64,000 nt of DNA from Nakamurella sp040546275 (GCF_040546275.1 NZ_JBEPNO010000004.1:235541-299540), one strand, 5' to 3'. Shown: positions 29,836 to 38,175, counted from the stretch's first letter. The notes: generated by a model not told the origin, from the sequence alone. Program-made: numbers and translations.

Positions 29836-29918
29836 GGCGCATACCGAATCGTCGTGCACACATGGAAATGCCCGTTCAGCGCCTGATTTCGCGCTGAACG
29901 GGCATTTTCCTATGCGCC
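29836..29918. repeat. Palindromic element, right copy, downstream of the sedolisin gene
   Basis: Perfect 8-bp inverted ends GGCGCATA (29836-29843) and TATGCGCC (29911-29918) enclose a 17-bp stem. The order outer arm, stem, CCTGATTT loop, stem, CATTT, TATGCGC matches the left copy at 28262-28323, in the same orientation. The right copy is about 20 bases longer, with extra sequence between the first end and the stem. Confidence 0.7.
29866..29907 (+). terminator. Strong intrinsic terminator after the sedolisin gene
   Basis: A 17-bp perfect stem (29866-29882 with 29891-29907) closes an 8-base loop CTGATTTC and is followed by CATTTTCC, so a short T-run ends the structure. It begins 115 bases after the stop codon. 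The A-run before and T-run after also allow action on the opposite strand, serving the convergent glpK. Confidence 0.85.
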
Positions 29919-30088
29919 GGGTAGAACTGTATGCGCAGAGCCCGAGACGCGCCGGGTAGAACTGTATGCGCAGAGCCCGAGACGCTCCGGGACGAAAGGT
30001 CTGCGCAGAGCCCGAGACGCGCCGGAACGAACTGCGTGCGCAGAGCCCGAGGTGCGCCGGGACGAACTGCGTGCGCAGAGTCCGAGAC
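29914..30088. repeat. Five tandem copies of a 35-bp unit
   Basis: Units start at 29914, 29949, 29984, 30019 and 30054 at an exact 35-base spacing. Copies 1 and 2 are identical; others differ at a few bases. The unit opens GCGCCGGGTAGAACTG and contains TGCGCAGAGCCCGAGAC. The first copy overlaps the TATGCGCC end of the palindromic element, and the unit itself includes TATGCGC (TGCGC in later copies), so the array may have grown from that end. There are no unique spacers, so it is not a CRISPR array. Confidence 0.95.
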
Positions 30089-30128
30089 GCGGCCGGGCCG
30101 AGGAGTCAGCGGACCGGCGGCGCAGGGG

Positions 30129-31646
30129 TCAGTCCTCGTTCTCGACCCAGTCGAAGGTCTTGGTGACGGCCTTCTTCCAGGAGGCATAGGCCTTGGCGCG
30201 GGCGCCTTCCTCCATGTTCGGCTCCCAGCGCTTGTCCTCGGCCCAGTTGGTGCGGATGTCCTCCTCCGAGGCCCAGAAACCGACGGCGAGGCCGGCAGCG
30301 TAGGCGGCGCCGAGGGCAGTGGTCTCGGCCACCACCGGACGGATCACCGGGACGCCGAGGATGTCGGCCTGGAACTGCATCAGTGTTTCGTTGACGACCA
30401 TGCCGCCGTCCACCTTCAGTGCGGTGAGATCGACGCCGGAGTCGGCGTTCATGGCGTCCAGCACCTCCTTCGACTGGAAGGCGGTGGCCTCCAGCACGGC
30501 GCGGGCGATGTGCCCCTTGTTGACGTAGCGGGTCAGTCCGACGATCGCCCCACGTGCGTCGCTGCGCCAGTAGGGCGCGAACAGACCCGAGAAGGCGGGA
30601 ACGAAGTAGCAGCCGCCGTTGTCGTCCACCGTCTTCGCCAGATCCTCGATCTCCGGCGCGTTGGTGATCAGTCCGAGGTTGTCCCGGACCCACTGCACCA
30701 GCGAACCCGAGACGGCAATGGAACCTTCGAGGGCGTAGATGGTCGGCTGGTCCCCGATCTTGTAGCAGACCGTGGTCAGCAGGCCGTTCTTCGACGGGAC
30801 CTTCTCGGTACCGGTGTTGATCAGCATGAAATTGCCGGTGCCATAGGTGTTCTTGGCCTCACCGACCGACAGGCAGGCCTGGCCGAAGGTGGCCGCCTGC
30901 TGGTCGCCCAGCATGCCGGCGATCGGCACACCGGCCAGCACGCCGCGCGGCCTAACCTCGCCGTAGACCTCGGATGACGACTTGATCTCCGGAAGCATCG
31001 ACAGCGGGATCTTCATGTCCTCCGCGATGGACGCATCCCAGGTCAGCGTGTCCAGATCCATCAGCAGGGTGCGCGATGCATTCGTGGGCTCGGTGATGTG
31101 CAGGCCGCCGTCCACACCGCCGGTCATGTTCCAGATCGTCCACGTGTCCATGTTGCCGAAGACCAGGTCGCCGGCCTCCGCCTTTTCTCTTGCGCCTTCG
31201 ACGTTGTCGAGGATCCAGCGCACCTTGGGCCCGGAGAAGTAGGTGGCCAGCGGCAGTCCGACCTTGTCCTTGTAGCGCTCCGCCCCGCCACCGAGTGCAC
31301 CCAGCTGCTGGCAGATGGCGTCGGTGCGGGTGTCCTGCCAGACGATGGCGTTGTAGACCGGCACCCCGGTGTTCTTGTCCCAGACCATCGCGGTCTCGCG
31401 CTGGTTGGTGATCCCGACGGCGGCGATGTCGGAGGCCTTCAGATCGGCCTTGGCCAATGCACCGGCCGTGACGGCCCTGGTGTTCTCCCAGATCTCGATC
31501 GGATTGTGCTCCACCCAACCGGCTTTCGGGAAGATCTGCTCGTGCTCCTTCTGATCGACGGCCACGACCCGGCCGTCGTGGTTGAAGATCATGCACCTGG
31601 TGGAGGTGGTGCCCTGATCGATCGCTGCTACGAACTGCTCGCTCAT
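30129..31646 (-). CDS. glpK: Glycerol kinase (first copy)
   Basis: A 505-residue FGGY kinase that phosphorylates glycerol to glycerol-3-phosphate. N-terminal phosphate loop DQGTTSTRCMIF, the GWVEHNP substrate block and YFSGPKVRWILDN are typical of GlpK. I start at ATG 31646 because AAAGGG lies at a suitable distance; a GTG 21 bases upstream is also in frame. It lies 85 bases downstream of glpF on the same strand, so the two are probably co-transcribed. A second, clearly related kinase is at 35.8 kb. Confidence 0.95.
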   Translation of the reverse strand: MSEQFVAAIDQGTTSTRCMIFNHDGRVVAVDQKEHEQIFPKAGWVEHNPIEIWENTRAVTAGALAKADLKASDIAAVGITNQRETAMVWDKNTGVPVYNAIVWQDTRTDAICQQLGALGGGAERYKDKVGLPLATYFSGPKVRWILDNVEGAREKAEAGDLVFGNMDTWTIWNMTGGVDGGLHITEPTNASRTLLMDLDTLTWDASIAEDMKIPLSMLPEIKSSSEVYGEVRPRGVLAGVPIAGMLGDQQAATFGQACLSVGEAKNTYGTGNFMLINTGTEKVPSKNGLLTTVCYKIGDQPTIYALEGSIAVSGSLVQWVRDNLGLITNAPEIEDLAKTVDDNGGCYFVPAFSGLFAPYWRSDARGAIVGLTRYVNKGHIARAVLEATAFQSKEVLDAMNADSGVDLTALKVDGGMVVNETLMQFQADILGVPVIRPVVAETTALGAAYAAGLAVGFWASEEDIRTNWAEDKRWEPNMEEGARAKAYASWKKAVTKTFDWVENED

Positions 31647-31731
31647 GGAGGTGGTCCCTTTCGTCACTACGAGGAATGGCTTCGGTCACTACGACAGTGG
31701 AATGAACGGTGGTGCAGGTGCGGCCGGAGGA

Positions 31732-32478
31732 TCAGCCGGCCTTGACGGACTTGATCAGATCAGCGGCGTCGGTGGCCTTGAAGATCAGGGCGGCCAGGAC
31801 CGCACCGACGATCGGTCCGACGATGGGAACCCAGGCGTAGCTCCAATCCGAGGAGCCCTTGCCCTTGATGGGGAGAATGGCATGAGCGATGCGCGGACCG
31901 AGATCCCGCGCCGGGTTGATGGCGTAACCGGTCGGACCGCCCAGTGAGGCGCCGATCCCGACGACGACCAGGGCCACACCGAGGGCACCGATCGATGCGG
32001 GCGTTCCGCCGGAAATCAACACCCAGAAGATGAGGACGAAGGTGGCGATGATCTCCGTGACGAGGTTCCACCCGTAGTTGCGCATGGCGGGCCCGGTCGA
32101 GAAGACCCCGAGTTTCTTGCCGGGATCGGGCTCGGCATCGAAGTGCTCCTTGAAGGCGAGCCAGCAGAGGACAGCACCCAGGAAAGCGCCGAGAAGTTCG
32201 GCCGCGAAGTAGACGAACGCCTGTTGGGCGGAAATACCGCCGGTGATCCACAAACTGATCGTGACAGCGGGATTGAGATGGGCGCCGGTCGGGAAAGCAA
32301 CATACACGCCGGCGAAAACGCCGAGTCCCCAACCAAAGCAGATGAGAAGCCATCCTCCGTTCTCGCCTTTGCTGCCTTTGAGGATGGCAGTGGCGACCAC
32401 GCCACAACCGAGAAGGAGAAGCACGGCGGTGCCGAGCGTCTCGTACAGAAAGATGTGTCCCAGGCTGACGGTGCTCAA
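31732..32478 (-). CDS. glpF: GlpF, glycerol uptake facilitator (MIP family)
   Basis: A 248-residue channel with six membrane segments and both pore motifs, HLNPAVT and AINPARD. The aspartate after the second NPAR is the mark of glycerol facilitators over water channels. The start is a TTG at 32478, supported by GGAGG seven bases upstream; no ATG lies nearby. It delivers glycerol to the kinase encoded just downstream. An inverted repeat about 55-80 bases upstream (32532-32557) may control the pair. Confidence 0.94.
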   Translation of the reverse strand: MSTVSLGHIFLYETLGTAVLLLLGCGVVATAILKGSKGENGGWLLICFGWGLGVFAGVYVAFPTGAHLNPAVTISLWITGGISAQQAFVYFAAELLGAFLGAVLCWLAFKEHFDAEPDPGKKLGVFSTGPAMRNYGWNLVTEIIATFVLIFWVLISGGTPASIGALGVALVVVGIGASLGGPTGYAINPARDLGPRIAHAILPIKGKGSSDWSYAWVPIVGPIVGAVLAALIFKATDAADLIKSVKAG

Positions 32479-32531
32479 CGAGAGTCCTCCATTGGACTTG
32501 TGCCGGCGTCATTGCCGGTAGGGTTGATTTC

Positions 32532-32557
32532 TCCGTCGATAGAGGTATCGACGGAGT
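32532..32557. promoter_or_regulatory. Inverted repeat upstream of glpF, candidate operator
   Basis: CTCCGTCGAT (32532-32541) and ATCGACGGAG (32548-32557) pair perfectly around the 6-base centre AGAGGT. It lies 54-79 bases before the glpF TTG start, a normal operator position. The IclR-family regulator encoded at 35.0 kb is the obvious candidate, by analogy with GylR-controlled glycerol genes of Streptomyces. Binding is inferred. Confidence 0.5.
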
Positions 32558-32762
32558 GCAAGGGCCGAATGAAAATTCGACGCTGAACCTTCGGGCGCAG
32601 AAATACTCTCCGACACCACGAACCGTGCAGTTGGCGCCCCAGTTGCCCGTGAAGCCGATTGGGCCGACTCAGCCATGGGGTCGGTCTGTCAGACGGGACC
32701 CGCCAGCGGCTGCCCCCGATCGGCGTCCGGTTCGATGACACGGCCCCGGGCGCCGGCCGCGA

Positions 32763-32852
32763 GGAGCACGGTCGACGTCAGGAGCACGCTCGACGTCAGG
32801 AGCACGCTCGACCCCCGGAGCACGCTCGAGACCAGGAGCTTGGTGCTCACCA
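32763..32852. repeat. Five tandem 18-bp units just downstream of glpD
   Basis: Units begin GGAGCACG(G/C)TCGA at 32763, 32781, 32799, 32817, with a decayed fifth at 32835. The array ends 15 bases from the glpD stop on its 3' side. The unit length is a multiple of three and frames through it are open on both strands, but nothing suggests translation. Confidence 0.9.
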
Positions 32853-32867
32853 CACGACTGATGAGCA

Positions 32868-34652
32868 CTAGAGGCCCTGGGCTTTCTTGCCCTCGCCCAC
32901 CCCCGCGGCCGGCACTGCTCCGCGCTCGCCAGGAGTTTCGGCTCCGACACGGACCTCCGGTGCCCCCATTCGGGCGGCGTCGGCCGTCTGGTCGTCCGGC
33001 ATCCGCTGCGACTCGATCTCGGCCTTGACCCTGGCGCGGTAGTGCTCGACCTCGTTGGCCACGGCCGCGTCGTCCCAGCCCAGGAGTGGGGCCACCAGTT
33101 CGGCGACCTCCTGCGCGGCGGCGTCGCCCCGGTCCCAGGTGTCAACCGAGATGCGAGTCCGGCGGGCCAGGATGTCGTCCAGGTGTAGCGCACCCTCGTG
33201 CGAGACGGCGTACACAGCTTCAACTTTCAGGTACTTCGGTGCGCTGTCCAGCGGATCGCCGAGGGAGGGTGTGGCGGCGATCAGCGCCACCACCTCGCGG
33301 ATCAGGCTGCCGTAGCGGCCGAGCAGGTGCTTGACCCGCGGCTCGTCGAGACCGACCTCGACGGCCAGCTTGTCCTGGTTGTTGGCCAAGGCCTGGTATC
33401 CGTCCGCGCCGATCAACGGGACCTTGTCGGTGATGGACTTCCCGATCTTGCCGGGCAGCTGCTCGACCGCGGCGTCGACGGCGTCCTCGGCCATCACCCG
33501 GTAGGTCGTGTACTTGCCGCCGGCCACGATCACCAGGCCGGGCACCGGAGAAACCACGGCGTGCTCGCGGGACAACTTGCTGGTCTGGTCCTCCTCGCCG
33601 GCCAGCAGCGGACGCAGCCCGGCGTAGACACCGACGACATCGTCACGGGTGAGCGGCTTCTCGAGCAGTCGATTGGCCTGCGCCAGGATGTAGTCGATGT
33701 CGCTGCGGCTCGCAGCCGGGTGGGCGAGATCGAGGTTCCAGGGCGTGTCGGTGGTCCCGATCACCCAGAAGTCATCGCTCCACGGGCACGGGATGATGAA
33801 CAGCAGGCTCTTCTCGGTCTCGGTGATGAGACCGGTGTCGGAGTCGATCCGGTCTCTCGGGATGATCACGTGCACGCCCTTGGAGGCGGTTACCTTGAAC
33901 TGGCCCTTGCCGCCGACCATCTGCTGGATGTCGTCCGTCCAGACGCCGGCCGCGTTGACAGTTGTCGTTGCCTTGACCTCGATCTCGCGGCCGGACTCCA
34001 GATCGCGGACGATGGCGCCGATCACCCGCTGCCCGTCCCGCAGGAAAGACGTGACCCGGGCGCTGGTCGCCACCAGGGCGTCGTAGGACGCGGCGGTGCG
34101 GGAGATCATCATGGTGTGGCGGGCGTCGTCGAGCTGACCTTCGTAGAACATGATGCCGCCCTTGATCCCGCCGATCTTGCCCCCACGGAACGACTGCAGC
34201 GTCTTCTTCTTGGACAGGTGCTTGAGGTGACTGGGCACCCCGCGGCCGGCGCCGAGGATGTCGTAGACACCGACGCCGGTTCCGACATAGGCGCGGTCCC
34301 AGGCAAAACGCTCGAGCGGGTAGATGAACTTGACCGGGTGGGCCAGGTGCGGGCAGAGCGTCTCGAGGATGAGCTTGCGCTCCCGGAGGGCCTCGAAGAC
34401 CAGGGAGAAGTTGAGCTGCTTGAGATAACGCAGCCCGCCGTGCACCAACTTGGAGGATCGGCTGGACGTACCGGAGGCCAGATCGCGCGCCTCCACCAGG
34501 GCGACCTTGAGGCCACGACTGGCAGCATCGAGCGCAGCTCCCGCACCCACCACGCCGCCGCCGATCACCAGGACGTCGAACTGGGTGTTCGCCATCTGGT
34601 TCAAGGCGTCCTGGCGGTTCTCGGGGCTCAGCGCGGTGGACAGGAAACTCAT
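32868..34652 (-). CDS. glpD: GlpD, glycerol-3-phosphate dehydrogenase
   Basis: A 594-residue FAD enzyme that oxidises glycerol-3-phosphate to dihydroxyacetone phosphate and passes electrons to quinones at the membrane. The N-terminal FAD fold VIGGGVVGAGAALDAASRG, the block GTSSRSSKLVHGGLRYL and the C-terminal helical domain are present. The last 35 residues are a Gly/Ala/Glu-rich tail beyond the usual end. It is transcribed away from the IclR regulator gene; the 361-base divergent region carries two inverted repeats. The following genes on this strand are glpF and glpK. Confidence 0.95.
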   Translation of the reverse strand: MSFLSTALSPENRQDALNQMANTQFDVLVIGGGVVGAGAALDAASRGLKVALVEARDLASGTSSRSSKLVHGGLRYLKQLNFSLVFEALRERKLILETLCPHLAHPVKFIYPLERFAWDRAYVGTGVGVYDILGAGRGVPSHLKHLSKKKTLQSFRGGKIGGIKGGIMFYEGQLDDARHTMMISRTAASYDALVATSARVTSFLRDGQRVIGAIVRDLESGREIEVKATTTVNAAGVWTDDIQQMVGGKGQFKVTASKGVHVIIPRDRIDSDTGLITETEKSLLFIIPCPWSDDFWVIGTTDTPWNLDLAHPAASRSDIDYILAQANRLLEKPLTRDDVVGVYAGLRPLLAGEEDQTSKLSREHAVVSPVPGLVIVAGGKYTTYRVMAEDAVDAAVEQLPGKIGKSITDKVPLIGADGYQALANNQDKLAVEVGLDEPRVKHLLGRYGSLIREVVALIAATPSLGDPLDSAPKYLKVEAVYAVSHEGALHLDDILARRTRISVDTWDRGDAAAQEVAELVAPLLGWDDAAVANEVEHYRARVKAEIESQRMPDDQTADAARMGAPEVRVGAETPGERGAVPAAGVGEGKKAQGL

Positions 34653-35013
34653 CTTCTACTCCTCGTTGTGCAGAACTGTTGGTGCTGCGTACGTGTCGCG
34701 CCTCGGGGACCCCGGACGTTCGGTAGGCACAAACCGATGGCGAAGGGAAAGGGTGGTCACCAGGAGGCCGCGAGCTCTGCCGATGGCGCGCTCGGGGTCG
34801 AGACGATCGCCATCTTGCAGTTCAGGGTCATCGATGATCCTCGCTGGTGTAGTCGATCGCTGCAGCAGCGATCCGGGCCGCCCGGAGAATGCCCTACCCG
34901 GGACGGTAGACCCGCTGTCGCCGGACCGACAACATCGGCCGTTCGACAATGCCGAACGGTGGTCAGTTCGGCATCGCCGAACGCTGTGAGGTCGGGCGCG
35001 TACGCTGTCACCC
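34653..35013. promoter_or_regulatory. Divergent control region between glpD and the IclR regulator
   Basis: Two symmetric sites are visible. Site 1 (34855-34873): GATCGCTGC, one base, GCAGCGATC. Site 2 (34940-34983): TGCCGAAC and GTTCGGCA around GGTGGTCA, nested in outer CGTTCG and CGAACG. Site 2 ends 30 bases before the GTG of the regulator, ideal for autoregulation. IclR-family proteins usually bind as paired dimers, which would suit the nested layout. No confident -10/-35 boxes could be set. The rest of the region shows no gene. Confidence 0.5.
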
Positions 35014-35784
35014 GTGTCGGCAACGGTGCAGTCGGTGGAGCGGGCAGCGGCGATGCTGCGCCTCCTCGCCGACGAGAACGAGCCCGTCGGGCTGGCTCAG
35101 ATCGCCTCTGCGCTGGGGCTTGCCAAAGGGACGGCGCACGGTCTGCTGCGCACGCTGCAGGATGTCGGCTTCATCGAACAGACCTACCCCACCGGCCCCT
35201 ACCGCGTCACCCCGGAGATCTTCCGGCTCGGATGGGCCCGACTCGACCCGAACGAGTTGCGCTCGAAGGCGCTGAACTGGACCGACGCCCTCGCGGCGAG
35301 AACCGGCGAGTCGGCGAGGGTGGCCTCGTTCCTCGGCGGACAGGCGGTGGTCGCACACCATGTCTTCCGGGCGGGCCGCTCCGACCAGGTCCTGCTCACC
35401 GGCACCGCTGTTCCTCTGCACGCCAGCGCCCTCGGCAAGGTCCTCCTGGCTTTCGATCCCGGTGCGGCGCGGAGCATCGTGGGCCAGCAACTGCCCAGCT
35501 ACACCTTCCGGACGATCACCGACCGGGTTGCGCTGCAACGTGATCTGGCCACCATTCGCGATCAGGGCTGGGCCACCTCGGTCGAGGAGTCGGCGGCCGG
35601 GGTTGCCGCGATCGCGGCACCCATTCGCGACGGCGGCGGCTACGTGGTGGCCACGGTCGGCATCGAAGGTGACCTCGACCAGGTGTGCGACGAGAGGTCA
35701 CGCCCCCGGCCGGGCCTGATCTCGCAGGTGATCCGGGCCGGACGGTCGATCTCCCGTGAACTCGGCCACGGGCGCGATTCGTGA
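35014..35784 (+). CDS. IclR-family transcriptional regulator of the glycerol genes
   Basis: A 256-residue protein from GTG 35014. The N-terminal winged helix (about 5-70) has the recognition segment ALGLAKGTAHGLLRTLQ; the C-terminal effector domain (about 80-250) has the family pattern including LHASALGKVLLAF and GVAAIAAPIRD. It resembles GylR of Streptomyces, which responds to glycerol-3-phosphate; the effector here is inferred from neighbours. It overlaps the second glycerol kinase by 4 bases (GTGA), so regulator and kinase are co-expressed. Likely targets are the inverted repeats before glpD, before itself and before glpF. Confidence 0.9.
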   Translation: MSATVQSVERAAAMLRLLADENEPVGLAQIASALGLAKGTAHGLLRTLQDVGFIEQTYPTGPYRVTPEIFRLGWARLDPNELRSKALNWTDALAARTGESARVASFLGGQAVVAHHVFRAGRSDQVLLTGTAVPLHASALGKVLLAFDPGAARSIVGQQLPSYTFRTITDRVALQRDLATIRDQGWATSVEESAAGVAAIAAPIRDGGGYVVATVGIEGDLDQVCDERSRPRPGLISQVIRAGRSISRELGHGRDS

Positions 35785-37292
35785 CCGCGAAGTACGTCGC
35801 AGCGCTCGACCAGGGCACGACATCGACCAGGTGCATGGTGTTCGACCACCAGGGGACCATGGTCGCGCTGTCCCAACGCGAACACCACCAGCACTACCCG
35901 AAGCCCGGCTGGGTGGAACACGACGCCGCCGAGATCTGGGCGATCGTCCGTCAGGTACTCCCGCAGGCCCTGTCGGACGCGGGTGCCGACCCTGCCCAGA
36001 TCGTTGCGCTCGGCATCACCAACCAGCGGGAGACGACGGTGGTGTGGGACCGCACCACTGGTCGCCCGGTCGGGCGCGCGATCGTCTGGCAGGACACCCG
36101 GACCACCGACCTGCTGGTGGAGGTGGCCGGGGACATCGACCCGGAGCAACTTCGCCGTCGGACGGGACTGCCGCTCACTGGCTACTTCTCGGGCCCGAAG
36201 CTGCGCTGGATCCTGGACCGTGACCCGGATGTCAGAGCCAGGGCCGAGCGTGGAGAGCTCCTGTTCGGCACCATGGACTCCTGGATCACCTGGAACCTGA
36301 CCGGCGGGGTCGACGGCGGCATCCACGTCACCGACGTCACCAACGCGAGCCGCACGATGCTGATGAATCTGGAGACCCTCGACTGGGATCCGTTGCTGCT
36401 GAGGGTATTTCGGGTGCCGGCCTCGATGCTGCCGGAGATCCGCTCCACCATTGGGGTTGTCGGTCGGACGGTTGGCCCGGTGGCCGGCATCCGGATCGGG
36501 GCGATCATCGGCGATCAACAGTCCTCGCTGTTCGGTCAGACCGCTTTTGACGCGGGCGAGGCGAAGTGCACGTTCGGTACCGGTAGTTTCCTGCTGCTGA
36601 ACACCGGCCCGGAGATCGTCCGCTCGAGCCACGGGCTGATCACCACCCTCGCCCACAAGATCGGCGACGAGCCCGCCGTCTACGCCCTGGAGGGGGCGGT
36701 GGCCGTGGCCGGCGGGCTGGTGCAGTGGTGCCGGGACAGCCTCGGTCTGATCCGTACGTCGGCCGAGATCGAGACGCTCGCTGCAACGGTCCCGGACAAC
36801 GGCGGATGTTATGTGGTGCCTGCCTTCTCGGGTCTGTTCGCGCCGTACTGGAACCCTTCGGCACAGGGCATCCTGGTCGGGCTGACGGCGTTCGTCACCA
36901 AGGCCCACATTGCCAGGGCCGTGCTGGAGGCGTCCGCGTGGCAGACCAGGGATGTGATGGACGCGATGAACGCCGACGCCGGGATCCCGGCGGTCAGCCT
37001 GGCCGTCGACGGCGGAATGACGACCGACAATCTGCTCATGCAGATGATCGCCGACGTGCTTGACATCCCGGTGGTCCGCCCGATGATGGCCGAGACGGTG
37101 GCGTTGGGCGCCGCCTACGCGGCCGGACTGGCCGTCGGTTACTGGCCGGACCGGCAGGTGCTTCGTCGCAACTGGCAGCGAGCGGCCGAGTGGCGACCCA
37201 CCATCGACCCGGCTCGACGCGACGCGGAGCTCGCGTCCTGGCGTCATGCCGTCTCGCTCGCCGATGCCTGGGGGCACCGGGCCACCGTGTGA
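35781..37292 (+). CDS. glpK: Glycerol kinase (second copy)
   Basis: A 503-residue FGGY kinase clearly related to the kinase at 30.1-31.6 kb: DQGTTSTRCMVF, GWVEHDAAEIW and YFSGPKLRWILDR at the N-terminus and VSLAVDGGMTTDN in the ATP half. It starts with a GTG inside the stop of the IclR gene. Both kinases look intact, so this is not a decaying copy by eye. They may differ in regulation (regulator-linked versus transporter-linked) or substrate. The stop codon lies inside the first of a set of degenerate repeats. Confidence 0.93.
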   Translation: MTAKYVAALDQGTTSTRCMVFDHQGTMVALSQREHHQHYPKPGWVEHDAAEIWAIVRQVLPQALSDAGADPAQIVALGITNQRETTVVWDRTTGRPVGRAIVWQDTRTTDLLVEVAGDIDPEQLRRRTGLPLTGYFSGPKLRWILDRDPDVRARAERGELLFGTMDSWITWNLTGGVDGGIHVTDVTNASRTMLMNLETLDWDPLLLRVFRVPASMLPEIRSTIGVVGRTVGPVAGIRIGAIIGDQQSSLFGQTAFDAGEAKCTFGTGSFLLLNTGPEIVRSSHGLITTLAHKIGDEPAVYALEGAVAVAGGLVQWCRDSLGLIRTSAEIETLAATVPDNGGCYVVPAFSGLFAPYWNPSAQGILVGLTAFVTKAHIARAVLEASAWQTRDVMDAMNADAGIPAVSLAVDGGMTTDNLLMQMIADVLDIPVVRPMMAETVALGAAYAAGLAVGYWPDRQVLRRNWQRAAEWRPTIDPARRDAELASWRHAVSLADAWGHRATV

Positions 37293-37380
37293 CCGGCCCG
37301 CCGGGCAACTGGGTGACCGCCCCACCGGGCAACTGTGACAGAGCAACGGTGTGACCGAGCCACGTGCAACTGTGTGAACG
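37289..37380. repeat. Degenerate 24-bp repeats over the end of the second glpK
   Basis: GTGACCGGCCCGCCGGGCAA at 37289 and GTGACCGCCCCACCGGGCAA at 37313 are adjacent 24-base units; a third, more diverged unit starts at 37351 after a 14-base gap. The kinase TGA (37290-37292) is part of the first unit. Confidence 0.75.
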
Positions 37381-37473
37381 GAGCCCGAGATCGGGCCGGA
37401 TGGGACATGATCGACTGGAGACGATGGGTGAGCGCTTGCGCGAAGAGCCAGCAGGCATGAGGGGGCTGACGCT

Positions 37474-38172
37474 GTGGGTGTGAGAACGAAGTGGCCGACG
37501 CCACCGCCGCCGGTGCGGGTCGGACTGCTGGTCGCAGCCGGCGTCCTGCTGACCGGCGCCGCGCTGTGGGCCGGCTCGGTGGGCCCGTGGGTGAAGCGCC
37601 CGGAGGACACATCCGCACCACCCACGTTGCCGCGGATCACCGACCTCCCGACCCTGCCAACGCTGCCGACGATCCCGCCGATCTCGGCCCCGAAGTCCGG
37701 TGGGTCCTCGTTCGACCCGACGGTGGTGTTGTGGGTGCTCCTGGCCGTGCTGGTCGCTGCCCTGCTGCTGATCGCCGCCGCGATGCTGCGCAACCGCGGT
37801 AACGGCGGGTCGACCCGTCGCCGTCGCAAGGAAGTGCCGGACCCGGTGCTGCCCAGCGCGCCCCTGCCCGATCCGGACCGCCCGTTCGACGCCCGCGAGG
37901 CCGCCGACTACGTCATCGCCTGCTGGGAGGAACTGGAGCAACGTGCCGCGGCGCGTGGCACTCCCCGCCGCCCGGAACAGACTCCCACCGAATTCATCGA
38001 GGCCTTGCAGGCTGTCTACCAGCTCGAGAATCGAGCCACGGCCGAGCTTCTGGGGCTCTACCAGCGTGCCCGGTTCGATCACGTGCGGCTCCTCTCTGAC
38101 ACCGCGATCCGGGCCAGGGCCTGCGTCGACGTCCTGATGACGGCGCTCGTCCCCGCGTGGGTGGCGCCGTGA
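37474..38172 (+). CDS. DUF4129 membrane protein of the MoxR/DUF58 cluster
   Basis: A 232-residue protein from GTG 37474. A first membrane helix (about 12-32) and a second (about 87-108) bracket a Pro/Leu-rich extracytoplasmic loop with TLPTLPTIPP. An Arg/Lys-rich stretch follows, then the cytoplasmic DUF4129 domain (about 135-215) with AADYVIACWEELEQ, TPTEFIEAL and LLGLYQRARF. DUF4129 usually sits at the end of transglutaminase-like membrane proteins beside MoxR and DUF58 genes; here it is a separate small protein. Function unknown. Confidence 0.8.
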   Translation: MGVRTKWPTPPPPVRVGLLVAAGVLLTGAALWAGSVGPWVKRPEDTSAPPTLPRITDLPTLPTLPTIPPISAPKSGGSSFDPTVVLWVLLAVLVAALLLIAAAMLRNRGNGGSTRRRRKEVPDPVLPSAPLPDPDRPFDAREAADYVIACWEELEQRAAARGTPRRPEQTPTEFIEALQAVYQLENRATAELLGLYQRARFDHVRLLSDTAIRARACVDVLMTALVPAWVAP

Positions 38173-38175
38173 GCT

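Larger units (their letters stand above)
29751..30128. other. Intergenic region between the convergent sedolisin and glpK genes
   Basis: Filled mostly by structured DNA: the right palindromic element (29836-29918) with a strong hairpin, then five 35-bp tandem repeats (29914-30088). No open frame looks like a gene. The repeats are read toward glpK from its 3' side, so they would be in the glpK trailer if transcription continued. Confidence 0.8.
32479..32867. other. Intergenic region upstream of glpF and downstream of glpD
   Basis: Holds the glpF control region, with a perfect inverted repeat at 32532-32557, and near glpD an array of 18-bp repeats (32763-32852). The middle, about 32570-32760, shows no gene or clear structure. 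Both flanking genes are on the minus strand, so the glpD transcript ends here or reads through into glpFK. Confidence 0.6.

Noticed and set aside
29914..30088. Could the 35-bp repeats be a CRISPR array?
   Set aside because: Units are head to tail with no unique spacers, and no cas genes are in the window.
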